Shown here: in pieces, positions 36,847-47,648 of the stretch
Position numbering within the stretch: position 1 is the first letter of the stretch
How the letters are laid out: every line of letters begins with the position of its first letter
Assembly: GCA_024220505.1 (NCBI GenBank)
Contig: JAKZZE010000004.1
Location: 1,054,001-1,118,000 of the forward strand
Length of the DNA: 64,000 bases
Reading direction: 5' to 3'
Source of the DNA: Rhizopus arrhizus
Lineage: Eukaryota > Mucoromycota > Mucoromycetes > Mucorales > Rhizopodaceae
Notes under the pieces: generated by a model
Told to the model about the DNA's origin: nothing
What the model saw: only the letters and a program-made list of their open reading frames with translations
Databases searched by the model: none
Position numbers and translations under genes: made by a program

Positions 36847-37367
36847 GTGTGGACGAAGGACATCATCAGGCTGGGTCCAATAGTATCTGCAGCCATTAGA
36901 TCCCAAATGTTGATCTTCGTTTCATCGGAGAACACTACTTGATGCCACTATTGCATACACCAACTTTGATACTTTTTTGCCCATCCTAACCTCTGCTTGC
37001 GGTGGTTATTAGTTAAAAGAGGCTGCTTCTTTTTACGCCTAGCATAAAAATCCATTGATACATGGACGTTTATTGCTGAACGGTAAGACATAGAATACTC
37101 AAGTTGTATGAGCATCCGATGTACATCCTTGGCTGTCTTTGGGGCTCCTTCAATCAGTAATACCTTGATATATTCCTTCGTAGCAGATGACACAAGTGTA
37201 TGCCTACCACGTGTTGCGGGTACCATTGGCCCAAATAGCTTGTTTCTATATCTCCTAACTGTCTTGGGATGGACACCAAGTTCACCAGCAATATCCTTTG
37301 GGATTCTATTGCTCATCAGTGCAGACTTGATGCTGTCTTGCGTGTCTTGAGGTAAAGCGCAAGGCAT
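36847..37367 (-). pseudogene. Tc1-D transposase, N-terminal part
   Basis: Starts MPCALPQDTQDSIKSAL with a helix-turn-helix (DIAGELGVHPKTVRRYRNKL) and runs to FSDETKIN, the first catalytic Asp. A premature stop lies at about 36945 (after SWCMQ) and one base is lost near IWGSNG. Joins 30857 across Gyp-3. Confidence 0.85.
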
Positions 37368-37767
37368 CAGTAAGAGAAATTTCACAGGAAGTAAGATAAA
37401 TATAATAAAAAAAAAGAATGTATGAATGAAGGAAAGCAGCACCCATTTTATATTATTAATTATAGGAATGTGCATAGCTAAAATTAGAATTGGTTTGCAT
37501 TTTAATTGTAGCTGATATTCTAGGTCAAATTAGAAGAGTACGAAATATGGTCTAAAACTGAGCTGTGGAGTATCTAAAATTCTACCAATTATACATGCAT
37601 TACTCCCTCATTTTCCATACTTGGCTCATCATATTTTGATGAAATACTTTACACATTAACCTAGTTTTAACATATTGCTAGCGTCATGAGGCGACCTTCT
37701 CTTAATGCTACATGCTGCATGAAATGAAATTTTCGAAAAGGTTGTCCCTATTTTTTCACCTAGTGTA

Positions 37768-38878
37768 AAAGTTAAAAGACAGACAAACTCTACAGCAAAG
37801 AGACACAACTTGATCTATAGTCAGGACAAGAAACTAAATGTGCTAGCTGTGAAAATAAAAAATAAAAAGTTTGCTAATAATCCCACAACTGACTATATGA
37901 CTCCTCCACCTGAGAAGAGAGCACGTCTACTTGAAGATGCTCATACCTTCGGACACTTCGGTAGTACGAGCATTGTGGAGCAGTTACATTCCCAAGGACT
38001 TCATTGGAATAATATTTATAAAGATGCTACTGAGACAATCAAATCATGTATTGAATGCCAGAGACACAATGTAAGCAAGAAAGGTTATCATCCTTTAAAA
38101 AACATCCTTGCATATCTACCATTTGACCATATTGGAATTGATCTTTTAGGACCTTTACCTGTCACGGCAAATGAAAATGTCTATGTCCTTGTGATGATAG
38201 ATGTATGTACCAGGTACATCATACTGCGTCCATTAAAAAATAAACAAAGTGACACTGTAGCAAAAGAATTAATAAAAATCTTTGGTGACTATGGCATACC
38301 TAAAATTATTCAAAGTGATAACGGCAGAGAGTTTAAAAATAGCCTCATGCACTCATTATCCAAGCACCTAGGAATAGATCGCAGATACAGTACAGCCTTT
38401 CACAGTCGAGGTAATGGCGTGAGCGAGAGCGCTGTAAAGACGACATTAAACACTATAAGAAAAATGGTTAATTCTAACAGCAATGATTGGGACGATGTAT
38501 TGCCAATTGTCCAACTAGCGTCGAATTATAAAATAAGACACCGTTCAAAGAGTGCTCCATTTTCCTTGATGTTTGCTCGAAGACTTAATAGCTTTGAGGA
38601 TTACAGTGATCAGAGTATAGCTGATAAGATTCCTAATAGACCTGTTACAGAACAAGAGCTAATTGAGAGAACTGATCGCATGTACCAGATAGTGTTTCCT
38701 GCCATTCGTGAAAGAACACAGAAGATCATAGAGGAAGCAAACAAGAGGTTCAATGACAGAAATATGATCATAGATCTTCCGAAGGATACTGCAGTTATGG
38801 TTAGATTACCAGGACGGACTAGTAAGTTGTCACCTCTCTATGAAGGGCCTTACATTGTCGTTCGAAAAACTCAAGGTG
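37768..38878 (+). pseudogene. Gyp-2 Pol part 4: integrase
   Basis: HHCC zinc finger (HTFGHFGSTSIVEQLH followed by CIECQRHN) and integrase core with IGIDLLGP, QSDNGREF and GNGVSESAV supplying D, D and E. Ends at YEGPYIVVRKTQG, where solo LTR-d enters. Its frame differs from the RNase H part because of the microsatellite at 30022. Confidence 0.85.
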
Positions 38879-39219
38879 TGTCATGTTTTGACATGTCAAT
38901 AAGATACAGTCTTATCGTTCTGGACTAAATCTTTACAAATGAGTTTGAATAAGAATAGAACCTGATAATTATCACTGCCCTAAACAGCCAAGTTTCACTT
39001 TCATCTCAACAGTTGATTATTAACATCAGTTTATAAAATTTTTCTTATACATGTCAAATCATATCGGTCGTAACTATTTTTGTCATCTAATCTCAGGTCT
39101 TGCTCAACTAATATAAATAGCCTTGAAATCTTTCTTTAATAAAAGTATTCGACTTTAGAACTATTGTTCGGTCTCGTTAATTCTTCTTTATCTTATTTTT
39201 GAATACTTAAAACACTTCA
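38879..39219 (+). mobile_element. Solo LTR-d, complete
   Basis: 341 bp beginning TGTCATGTTTTGACATG and ending CACTTCA, flanked by the duplication AGGTG (38874-38878 and 39220-39224). Removal restores the Gyp-2 frame (KTQGGSYVLKDE). A TATAAATAG box lies near 39110. Confidence 0.93.
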
Positions 39220-39670
39220 AGGTGGTTCCTATGTCTTAAAAGATGAGCAAAATGAACTGTTACATCGTGAATATGTCCCATCAGAACTCAAGGTAGTCTC
39301 TATTGACGAAACAGCTATAGAAGATGAATACTATGAAGTTGAGGATATTAGAGATCACAGAGGCGGTCCAGGACAAAGAGAGTACCTTGTAAAATGGGCT
39401 GGTTATGGTGAAAGAGAGAATACGTGGGAAAAAGCATCATCCTTCTCCAGCACAGTACCCATTGATAAATATTGGCTTAAGAGAAAAAGGTTGAAGGAAT
39501 TAGAGCAAGCAAGAAAGCAAAAGATGATAGCTAACGAAATAGACTACACTAAAAAGACTTCTGCTAGACCTAATGTGACTGAAGAAAACAAGAATTATAA
39601 AAGAAAGGACATGGTACAAGATAGCACAGTCCTTAGAAAAAGTAAAAGAATAAGAAACAATAGAAATTAA
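39220..39670 (+). pseudogene. Gyp-2 Pol part 5: chromodomain and C-terminus
   Basis: Reads GSYVLKDEQNELLH, then a chromodomain (YYEVEDIRDHR, YLVKWAGYGERENTWEKA) and a basic tail ending at TAA 39668-39670. The three aromatic cage positions of canonical chromodomains appear as Y, W and W-like residues. Confidence 0.85.
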
Positions 39671-39814
39671 AAAAAAAAAAGTTCATGTAGCAGAACGGCC
39701 GCTGACTTCATAAACTTGCTGAGCATCAAGATACATAAATTAACCAATAAGAAAATAACATTTAGTATCTGCATGAATGCCGACCTGACTATTGTCAAGT
39801 CTGGGGGAGGATAA

Positions 39815-40275
39815 TGTTGTAAACATAGTTATTTTCTATATGATATCAGTTGTATTAAAATAAATAACGATACACAAAAAGATTAAACTATGATTGAACA
39901 ATTCCACACTTTTCCAAATTTAGAACAATAAGATCAATATCTGTCATCCTAGAGAGTCTAATCAATTGTCAACCCCAAAAGTAATTAGATCAAAGTTAAT
40001 TGACTGGTTATTATTTCTATTGTTCAATTTCAGATGCATATATTAGAACATCGACAAGCTTTAGCTTAATCATTGGTTCTTCAGCACGACATCGTGACCG
40101 AGTCTATATCTTTTATATCTACGCTCACAAAGAATATAAATAGATGCCAACTTTTGATCCATAAAGCGAGGCCTTTTCGCAATATAAAGAAATCTGCAAT
40201 AAAGAAGGATTTTAATTTTATATTGCTGCTATTGTTTTTTTGTTTAATTTTTTATTTAATCTTGCGATTAAAACA
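39815..40275 (+). repeat. 3' LTR of Gyp-2
   Basis: 461 bp, directly preceded by the purine tract CTGGGGGAGGATAA. Very similar to the 5' LTR; one visible difference lies just after the TATAAATAG box, near 40150. Confidence 0.92.
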
Positions 40276-40408
40276 AGCGTAAAGCTTTTTATACTTTACA
40301 TTAAAGATATGAGTCATAAATTATCATAGATAAGACTGGTATATTAGTTCCGGTGATTTCTGATTGATAAGAAGGCGATGTTTAGAACACATTGCAAAAT
40401 AAGCAGGT

Positions 40409-40619
40409 AGCGGAAAAATTGTCCCAGTGCGGTGGTTTTTTTCCATTGCTGATTAACTCAGACTGTGTAACTTCCGAACTCTGGCTCTTTGATATTATGT
40501 AGCACGAAGTGCGACCTTTCTAATGAGCATAAAACTAGTCACATAGCCTAAGAATTGGTCGAGTTACAGTGTCAAAAGTAAAAAATGTTGAAACACTGGG
40601 ACAATTAGTCCACCCACTG
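40409..40619. repeat. Right terminal inverted repeat of Tc1-B
   Basis: 211 bp inverted partner of 21209-21419, ending CCACCCACTG before TA. The 133 bases between it and Gyp-2 do not encode the missing helix-turn-helix. Confidence 0.88.
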
Positions 40620-40621
40620 TA

Positions 40622-41430
40622 TCTGTAAGGAGACTTGTTATTAATTCACTTCAATTACTACGGAACCAAGGCGACTGAAAAACCTACTCGTATAATTGGT
40701 ACCAGAAATCAACAACACAGGAGATATATTCGCGTAACAGAAAGGTAGGTGTAAGCTGTCAATAATTCGAGAGAAAAGATCGACAGAAGTTGAAAATAGA
40801 GGGGATAAAACCAAAATATACAATGGAAAGTATAGAGTGATTGTTTTTCCTTTTTTTATGAATAATAATAATATATTTATTGAATTAAGAATTAACTTCT
40901 TTTATACTTTTTACAACGCGTAAAACTGACATTCACAATGTCGACATGTCAAACTAAAAATAAAATAAATAAAATAAAATAAAAAAATTAACTAAAATAA
41001 ACTAAACTGGCTGCTGGACTAAGATGATAATTGATAAACTGATTCTTGGCAACAAAAAAAGAACCGAAATGATACAAGCCTAGACATTAGACTGTCTGAC
41101 TTGAAGAAAATAAATGAAATACAGAGAAGAGGAAGAAGGATCGTCGACTTGTCCAAGGAAGCTCCGCTGGGACAACAATTCATTCACCGAGAATGTTCAA
41201 ACACCGTCCCAACTTGCTACCGGCACACCAAGGCCAACCTTCGGACTTGAATTTCTTCATTTCTACATTTCCTTTAATTTCTTCAATGTCTTCAATGTCT
41301 TCATTCGCCATGTACAACTTGCAACCTCTTGTTAAACCAAAGCTTCAGACCCAAAGGAGAAGTGTCCAAGAATATTTTAAAATAATAAAAGTAGAACTTT
41401 TATTATGTAGTAGCCACAGAAATAAGAAAA
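40622..41430 (-). other. Gyp-1 leader and probable 5' LTR
   Basis: Continuation of the Gyp-1 leader. In element orientation it shows a TATAAAAGAAG box (near 40900), AATAAATATATT after it, and TGGTACCAATTATACG (about 40690-40706), which has the TGG start of a tRNA primer site. No second LTR copy is available to set the borders. Confidence 0.4.
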
Positions 41431-42687
41431 CACTGCACATAATTGTTATTTACAAAGTATGATAGTCCTCAGATATACCTCAGTTAATCGGGATTTATCA
41501 TATTTAATGCAGCGTTATTGCAGTATGCCAAGTTGAACCTGTTTACGTTGAATGTTAACTATTTCAGTGCGATAACCAAGTATCACTGTTTGGCAACGCG
41601 CCGCTTCATTATTCTTTTAACGATGAAACACAAGCATGATGCCTTTCGATTGGACCTTACATGCTTGCGTTTCTCTTTAATACCACTTCTTTATTGGCTT
41701 GTTGCCTTTTCCTAATGCTTCCTTATTCGTCTGTTGCTCTTTAGCAATGCTTCCTTATTGGCTTATTATGACTATATTTAGCTTTGAATGATTTATATTG
41801 GGAAATAAAATAGGCTTAAAACACGGTATTATTGGTCAAAAATGTAGTTTTATTCATTTATTTTTGGGCTTTATTGCCATATTGATTATATATTATTGGT
41901 TCATTACAGTATTACAAAAGGGTAGGGGAAGGAGGGAAAGCGAGCAGGGGATCCATGGAAACGATCAAATAAAAAAATTCAAACGGTAGATGCAAAAAAA
42001 AAGGAAAATACGCTTACCTTGACCATAGAAGCAGCAAACAAAAGAGCGTAGTAAATAAAACCCATAAAGAAAAGCGCGCCAGTAGTAAAAAGGATCCAAA
42101 GCTATAAGAGGTTATAGACAACATGGAACAACAGAAGCCAAAGCATCTAAAATTGTATAAAATAAAATATTAATAAAAGTAAACCATGATATACTTGATT
42201 TATTTACCTTAAAGTTCTTTTACTAACAAAACAGGATGCCAAGACATCCATAAAGCTTCAGCCACGAACTAAAGGAAGCTAATTTTACTTTTAATAAAGA
42301 TTACTGAAAGATATGAATGTATTTACCTTTTGAGCAGATATGCAAAGAACCAAAGGAACTACAGCAGCCATGGATACATGTATGAATGTCTACTACAGTA
42401 TGTTAGAACTAAAGTTTTCTTTTTTTCTTTTTCTTTTTCTTTTTTTTCTTTTTTTTTTTTTTTTTTTTTTACTTACCTTGCGATAACCGGAGCGATGTTG
42501 AAAAAGGAAATTGCTGAACAGAAAGAAAAAAAAAGGAACAAAATTTCGAAAAGGAAATCTTTTTATACTTTTTTTTTTTTTGGTTATACTAAGACTGAGT
42601 TTCATTGTAAACTCGATGATATTTAAGAAAGATTCAATTTTGATGCCAAGTTCACTTGTCTTTATTTCAAAATACTCTTATAACAAT
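41431..42687. repeat. Left subterminal region of K1
   Basis: No convincing gene. It is closely conserved with the left end of K3 (59826-61059). Contains near-duplicate blocks around ATGCTTCCTTATT and several TTACCTT motifs spaced about 100-200 bases, possibly binding sites for the element's own proteins. A T-rich run lies near 42420-42470. Confidence 0.55.
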
Positions 42688-44028
42688 ATGTCTGATCGTG
42701 GTATTCAATTCAACCCTGTTCCTGCCAATGCTCGTGGCTCTAACTCTGTTGGGTAACCAATCGCTGTTCCTTCTCGTGCTGTTGTTCCTGAGCTTGCTTC
42801 AAGCGATGCCATTCCAGATAGCTTTGCCTATCCTAGGCCTGGTTTTCCTCCCATGACCCATGTTCAGAAGCGAATGCGCCAAGCCGAAGACATGGAGACT
42901 GATGAAGTATCTCTTTCTTTTTCCATTTATATGGAGCTAAGAAAAGAAAATGATGGTTTGAAAGAGATGCTTCGAAAAGAGCAAGAGGAAAAGCGGGCCT
43001 TGCAAGTAGCATACAGCAAGCTCAAAGAAGCGTACGATGAGCTTGAAGCAGAATCAGGCAAAGGCGCAAAGCCGATTGCTATTGCTGTCAAAGTAAGAAC
43101 ATTAAAGTTCAATTTTAAACAAATATACTAATCGCTTTTCTCTGAAATATAGGATGCTGTGAGAAATCACTACAACAACCTGCCACTATCATCTCAATAT
43201 GTTCTTGAAAAGCCTTTGAAATCTAATGAAAATCAAAGAGTATTTAAATTACTGCAAGATTATGTGAATAGTCATTACTCATACAAAGACACCAACAACC
43301 GCGATCTACGCAAGTACCTTGAACGACAATATTACACGAAGAAAGCTGGCATAACAAGTGCTGAAGAGATAGATCCAGTTGAGGATTTCATGAGAAAAAG
43401 AAAAGCCGCAAAAGTCACTCGTAGAAGTGCTGTAAGTGCTACATAAAGTATTGTAATCGCATAACTGACTTTGCTTTTTTAGAAAACAAGAGCTCGTAAG
43501 GCTATATACGAGCAGTACAAGGATCAAGGTGTTTATAACAACTATCCCAACTGTGAGTACTTGCTTCAACAGCAATACATGTCTGAAGAAGAAGATATGT
43601 ATAACGACGAAACAATGGACAAGGTGGAGGAAATTCTTCTGGAGCAAAATCCAGATAGAACAACTCCTTTTACCGAAAAGGAACGCATGTCTGTCTTGTG
43701 CAAGAAAACAGTTGATTATTTTGAAGTTCGCGTACCAAAGTACAGATCACCTGCTGTAAGTTTAATCAATATCTTATTAAGCGTAATCAATTAATGATCC
43801 AATATTCAGTGTACCAAATTTTTTAAGCTGTTGGATGATCAGATAGCAAGTGACAAGGCAAAGAGGCAAAGAACTGGAAATAGCAGCATCCAGTTTCTTC
43901 CTCGTGTTCAAAGAAAATACGCGTTGCCTGTTCCTGAATTTATCAAAAAAGAAAATATAACCGAAGAGAGTATCGCTTGGGCTTTTGGTGGTGAAATGGA
44001 GTTGGATGAACACAACTTGCTGTTTTAA
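42688..44028 (+). pseudogene. K1 companion gene (K-ORF1) with a nonsense codon
   Basis: Unrecognised protein of 391 codons in four exons: 42688-43092, 43153-43431, 43483-43755 and 43810-44028. All introns are phase 0, and the first contains TACTAAT. Codon 23 is TAA (42754-42756) where K3 has CAA, so this copy is probably dead. The region 75-140 is a charged coiled coil (ELRKENDGLKEMLRKEQEEK). A basic stretch follows (KRKAAKVTRRSAKTRARK), and the C-terminus ends in an ESIAWAFGGEMEL motif also seen in K2. Gene order and convergence with the transposase gene are conserved in K2. By analogy with two-gene CACTA elements it may bind the transposon ends; that is inference. Confidence 0.72.
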
Positions 44029-45269
44029 AAAAAATTGTAAAATAAATAAAACAAAAAAAAAAACAAGGAACGCGGTGTTTAGATTTTTAAATTTTAATTT
44101 TTTTTTTTTTACTTTTAACTTTATTTATTTATTTTTTACAAACCAATGGTTTTTCTTGGAAGAGGTAAAAAGACAACATGATTATCAGGATAACCTTGCT
44201 TCATAGCCACACAAGTAAATATACGAGATACTGGAAGAATACAGTCTGAATCAGCTGGTCGAAATGAGTTATGATAGTACGCGGCACCAAGACATTCAAA
44301 TCCTTGAAAAGGATGAAGAGGAGGGTTGTACCAACGTACAAAAGCAAAGAGGTGTTCATCAAAAGCATTTGACATGAAGACCCGACCATTTGGAAGGATA
44401 GATTTTTTCATTTGAAGTTGATGGCTAAAATAATATTGAACTTCGCCAATTCGCATTTCAGGCTCTTGTCCAAGAACAGCAGAATTACAGGCGACTTCAA
44501 TGTAACAACCACGAGTAGTACGCGATGCCTTTGACCGATATGTCTGCCCAAGGATTTCGATTTCAGAAAAAAGAGAAATATCAGGAAGTACCATTGTAGA
44601 AAAGTCATCAAACTCTTCTGGGATTAGCGCACTTGCGAATGTTCGATCAGTATATACAATTTTGTAAAAGGCAAGAAGATAGCCATAATGGTCTTGAGTC
44701 AATCTATTAACACTAACTTTGCGTCTAGCAGAAGCTTGCGTATCAGGAGGTAGAGTTTCAGCACCAGTGAAGATATCATTCAAACGTAGAGGAGCACTGA
44801 CAAATAAACTGAAATCAAAACAGGTCGAAGTAGATGAAGAAGCAACTAGGGAATCAGAAGGCGTTGGTGACAAGTAACCAAAGGAAGACATCATCACAGG
44901 ATTCTGTTTAATTCCTTGTGGTAAGTTACGGATGTAGTCACCATAGTGCACAACGGAGAGAAACTTCTTCATATATGTAACTTCGAACGCTGTCTTGTAG
45001 TTTACTGTCATCTTCTTAATGTCGCCATTAAGCCTCTCAAAGCCATACAACCAAAATGCATAGATTGGACCAAAGTCTTGGATAGAATCCTTTAAATGCA
45101 GATGAAGATGCATGTTTGGAGTGACCATCTCTGGACCATACAATTCAGCAACACCAATGACAAATTCATGGAATAGTTTGTGGGCCATCGTGGCTTCATT
45201 CTTGGTAATGCATGGGCGACATACGATATGGCAGGCCTGTACAAACTTTGCCTAATTTTCTTTGTGCCT

Positions 45270-45833
45270 TGTTATGTTCTGGTAAAGTAATTAAGGTAGC
45301 GATAAAAAACCAAAGAATACTTTTTGAGACTGAACTTTATTTAAGACAATCTTAATTATTAAAAAGAAATCATTACAAAGTCTACTATTTATATTCTTCT
45401 ATCAGTTGGCGGGTAAATGAGTTGTTATGAGCGTAGATCCAATAATTGACATGTTTGATTGAAGAATGATCACTGAATCGATTATGAAAATTTTTAATTC
45501 GTTGTTTTATAGATCTTATTGTTCTTTAACTGATCTGGGAGAATTGTCCCGTCTTCATTGAGAGGAAAGATATATTTATATGAAATGCCTCCAGTCAGAT
45601 CATAGTTGACTAGGTACCTGATCCATTATTATTCATTTACAGAAATGATGAATAATAAAGGTCATGACTTATTTATTGTTCATGTTTACTTTATAGGATG
45701 AATCTAATAGTGATAGTTTTATATAAAAAAGAAGAAGAATATATTTTATTTGATAAAGATTTATCAGTTTTAATATACTTCTTTTAGTTGTGATTATTCA
45801 ATGTCCGTTATGATCAGACGCTGTTCTACAACA
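45270..45833 (+). mobile_element. Solo LTR of the Gyp-3 family
   Basis: 564 bp with the Gyp-3 LTR ends, in the same window orientation as the Gyp-3 pair, flanked by TGCCT (45265-45269 and 45834-45838). It lies in the K1 transposase gene, so K1 predates it. Confidence 0.93.
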
Positions 45834-46018
45834 TGCCTGACTGGAAGACGAGACTTGAGTAAAAGAGGCGAAAGAGCAAGACACCAGCTTCTCCATTCAT
45901 CAGCCTTTAAATCAGAAAAATTGCTGGCAATTTTCTGATTGATTGGCGTATATTGTGCTGGAAGTACGATATCGTTTGCTTCCTTTTGCATTTGTTTCAA
46001 GTCAGCATCGGTTACATA

Positions 46019-47648
46019 CAGTAGCGGACAAAACTGGTGCACAAAACTTTTTTTTAGCTTTTAACTACCATTACCTGCTCATGGTAATTGCAATAGTCAT
46101 GAAACTGTACTAGAAGGAGGATATACTAGTCATTGTAATCTATGTATGTTCTAAGCATGACATTGTTAAAACTGAGCGATAAGCGTGCTTTGAATTTATA
46201 AAATCTTATATTTTCTAAAAACCGCAAAAGTGGCTAAAATCTTAGACTTTATATAATCATCTCATCTCTTGATATTATCGGATATTCTTCTTTGCATATG
46301 CTAATAATATGCGTGTATATCATTTTCAGTAAAAGAACCCGGCTCTTTAACTATTCTTTTCCAAAGATCATCGACCCTTTTTGATCTAGTGTCGTATCAT
46401 CATACCTTTGCCATCAATTGCCACCTGGCATGCTTAAGCGGACTTCGGCCGGGATTAGTGACGGCTAAACTTGTAGCACAGAAGCGCTGTTATCAAATAT
46501 TGAGTTTGTGACATGCGTTGACTTGTGCCTTGTGTCATTGTCATACTGAAACGAGAGATTACGACGTTTTAGACTACTATACGCTAGGCTTTTGTGGTAT
46601 GAAGTAAGCGAAATATATGTGTATATTTATGAGTTCATTATACCATCGTATACCTGACACACATATTCTGGTCCTCAATATCTAATACAGCCTTAAAACA
46701 TAACAGAGCAGCCAGCATGCTTCATTGTTTGATCACCGTGAAAAAATCGCTCAGGTTGCTCGACTTGCTTTCAATATTAGTGTATACTATCTGCATCCAT
46801 AATGTTCATATTTGTTTCATTGCTAAAGATAGCAGACTTCCAGCCCTCTATAGTATACAATGGCTTGTTGTGATACCACATTCATCGCTTTTTCCGACTT
46901 ATACAGCTGATGAAATTCTTCGATTCCTTACTTCCAGACTCAAAATCTAGCTTCCTACTGTGCCTTTAGACTGACAGTCTGCTAACACTGTATCTTAAGG
47001 TCCTCAAAATGTGCTGAGCATCAGGAACTGTGTGTAGCGGACCTTGTCCAAGCTCTAGGTTGATGACTGAACTAATAACTTTTCAGGCTAATAGCGGAAT
47101 ACCTTCATGATCACAAGACATTAAGTTTCTTTCTTCCCTCTTTCTCCTGTTGATTGTCCATTTAGAGATCCTTGTTACTCTAGAAATATCTGCTGTCGTA
47201 CGAACTAGGCGTGTTCGAGATCTCAGAGTTTCGTTTTTACAGTTGCTTATTTTCTTAAACATATAAGGCTAGTACTTTGTTATAGTGAATAGGGTAAAAA
47301 CAAAAGGGGGGACTCAATGGGAAATACAAAATAAGTACAGTTTTATATATTTTTTAAGAGCTACTAAAATTTACTAATATGCTGTGAAATCTGAAAGCAA
47401 ACGGGAGAGATATGGGGAAAATTGAAAGAAGGCTAGACAAGCACTACATTTTTGGCGAAAATTGAAATATGCAAAAAATCACTAAAAATGACCTTATGCC
47501 TGAAGGATGTCCGGCACAGTTCCGGTTTACATAACATAATGTATATTTTGGACTGTCTTTCAGATGGTATATACCACAAAAGTCGCAGACATATGGCGGA
47601 GATACAATGTTGATTTTAATTTTTGTGCACCAGTTTTGTCCGCTACTG
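46019..47648 (-). mobile_element. Tc1-F2, decayed Tc1-like transposon, 1630 bp
   Basis: Ends CAGTAGCGGACAAAACTGG and complement, flanked by TA, in reverse orientation to Tc1-F1 (12566). No transposase frame survives. Removing it and one TA restores the K1 reading HELYVTDADLKQMQ. Confidence 0.92.

Larger units (their letters stand above)
30126..37765 (-). mobile_element. Tc1-D, Tc1-like transposon carrying Gyp-3
   Basis: Ends CACTAGGTGAAAAAATAGG and its inverted complement, flanked by TA. Without Gyp-3 and its duplicated pentamer it is 1646 bp. Its transposase is split and damaged. Confidence 0.92.
22329..40275 (+). mobile_element. Gyp-2, chromodomain Ty3/gypsy retrotransposon with four insertions
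   Basis: Paired 461 bp LTRs (22329-22789 and 39815-40275) beginning TGTTGTAAAC and ending AAAACA. Order: gag, protease, reverse transcriptase, RNase H, integrase, chromodomain. After removing two solo LTRs and two Tc1 insertions with their duplications it is about 6.1 kb, normal for a chromovirus. Flanking pentamers GTTTG and AGCGT differ, so a flank was lost or recombined. Confidence 0.9.
21209..40619 (-). mobile_element. Tc1-B, Tc1-like transposon carrying Gyp-2
   Basis: Flanked by TA (21207-21208 and 40620-40621). The two ends are 211 bp inverted repeats. Without Gyp-2 it is about 1464 bp, some 180 bp shorter than its relative Tc1-A. The missing part corresponds to the N-terminal DNA-binding region of its transposase. 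Confidence 0.88.
14991..41430 (-). mobile_element. Gyp-1, Ty3/gypsy retrotransposon carrying nested insertions
   Basis: Minus-strand element with gag (20105-21028), pol (17331-20132) and part of integrase (14991-15497). Tc1-A and Tc1-B are inserted into it, and a Tc1-D-type end cuts its integrase. The right-hand part (40622-41430) is leader and probably LTR. The 3' LTR is missing, so its outer limits are uncertain; the K1 transposon at 41431 probably sits inside its 5' LTR or flank. Confidence 0.7.

Noticed and set aside
41518..41715. 65-codon ORF repeated at 59913-60110
   Set aside because: Conserved only because K1 and K3 left ends are near-identical DNA; no start context, composition or wider conservation supports a protein.
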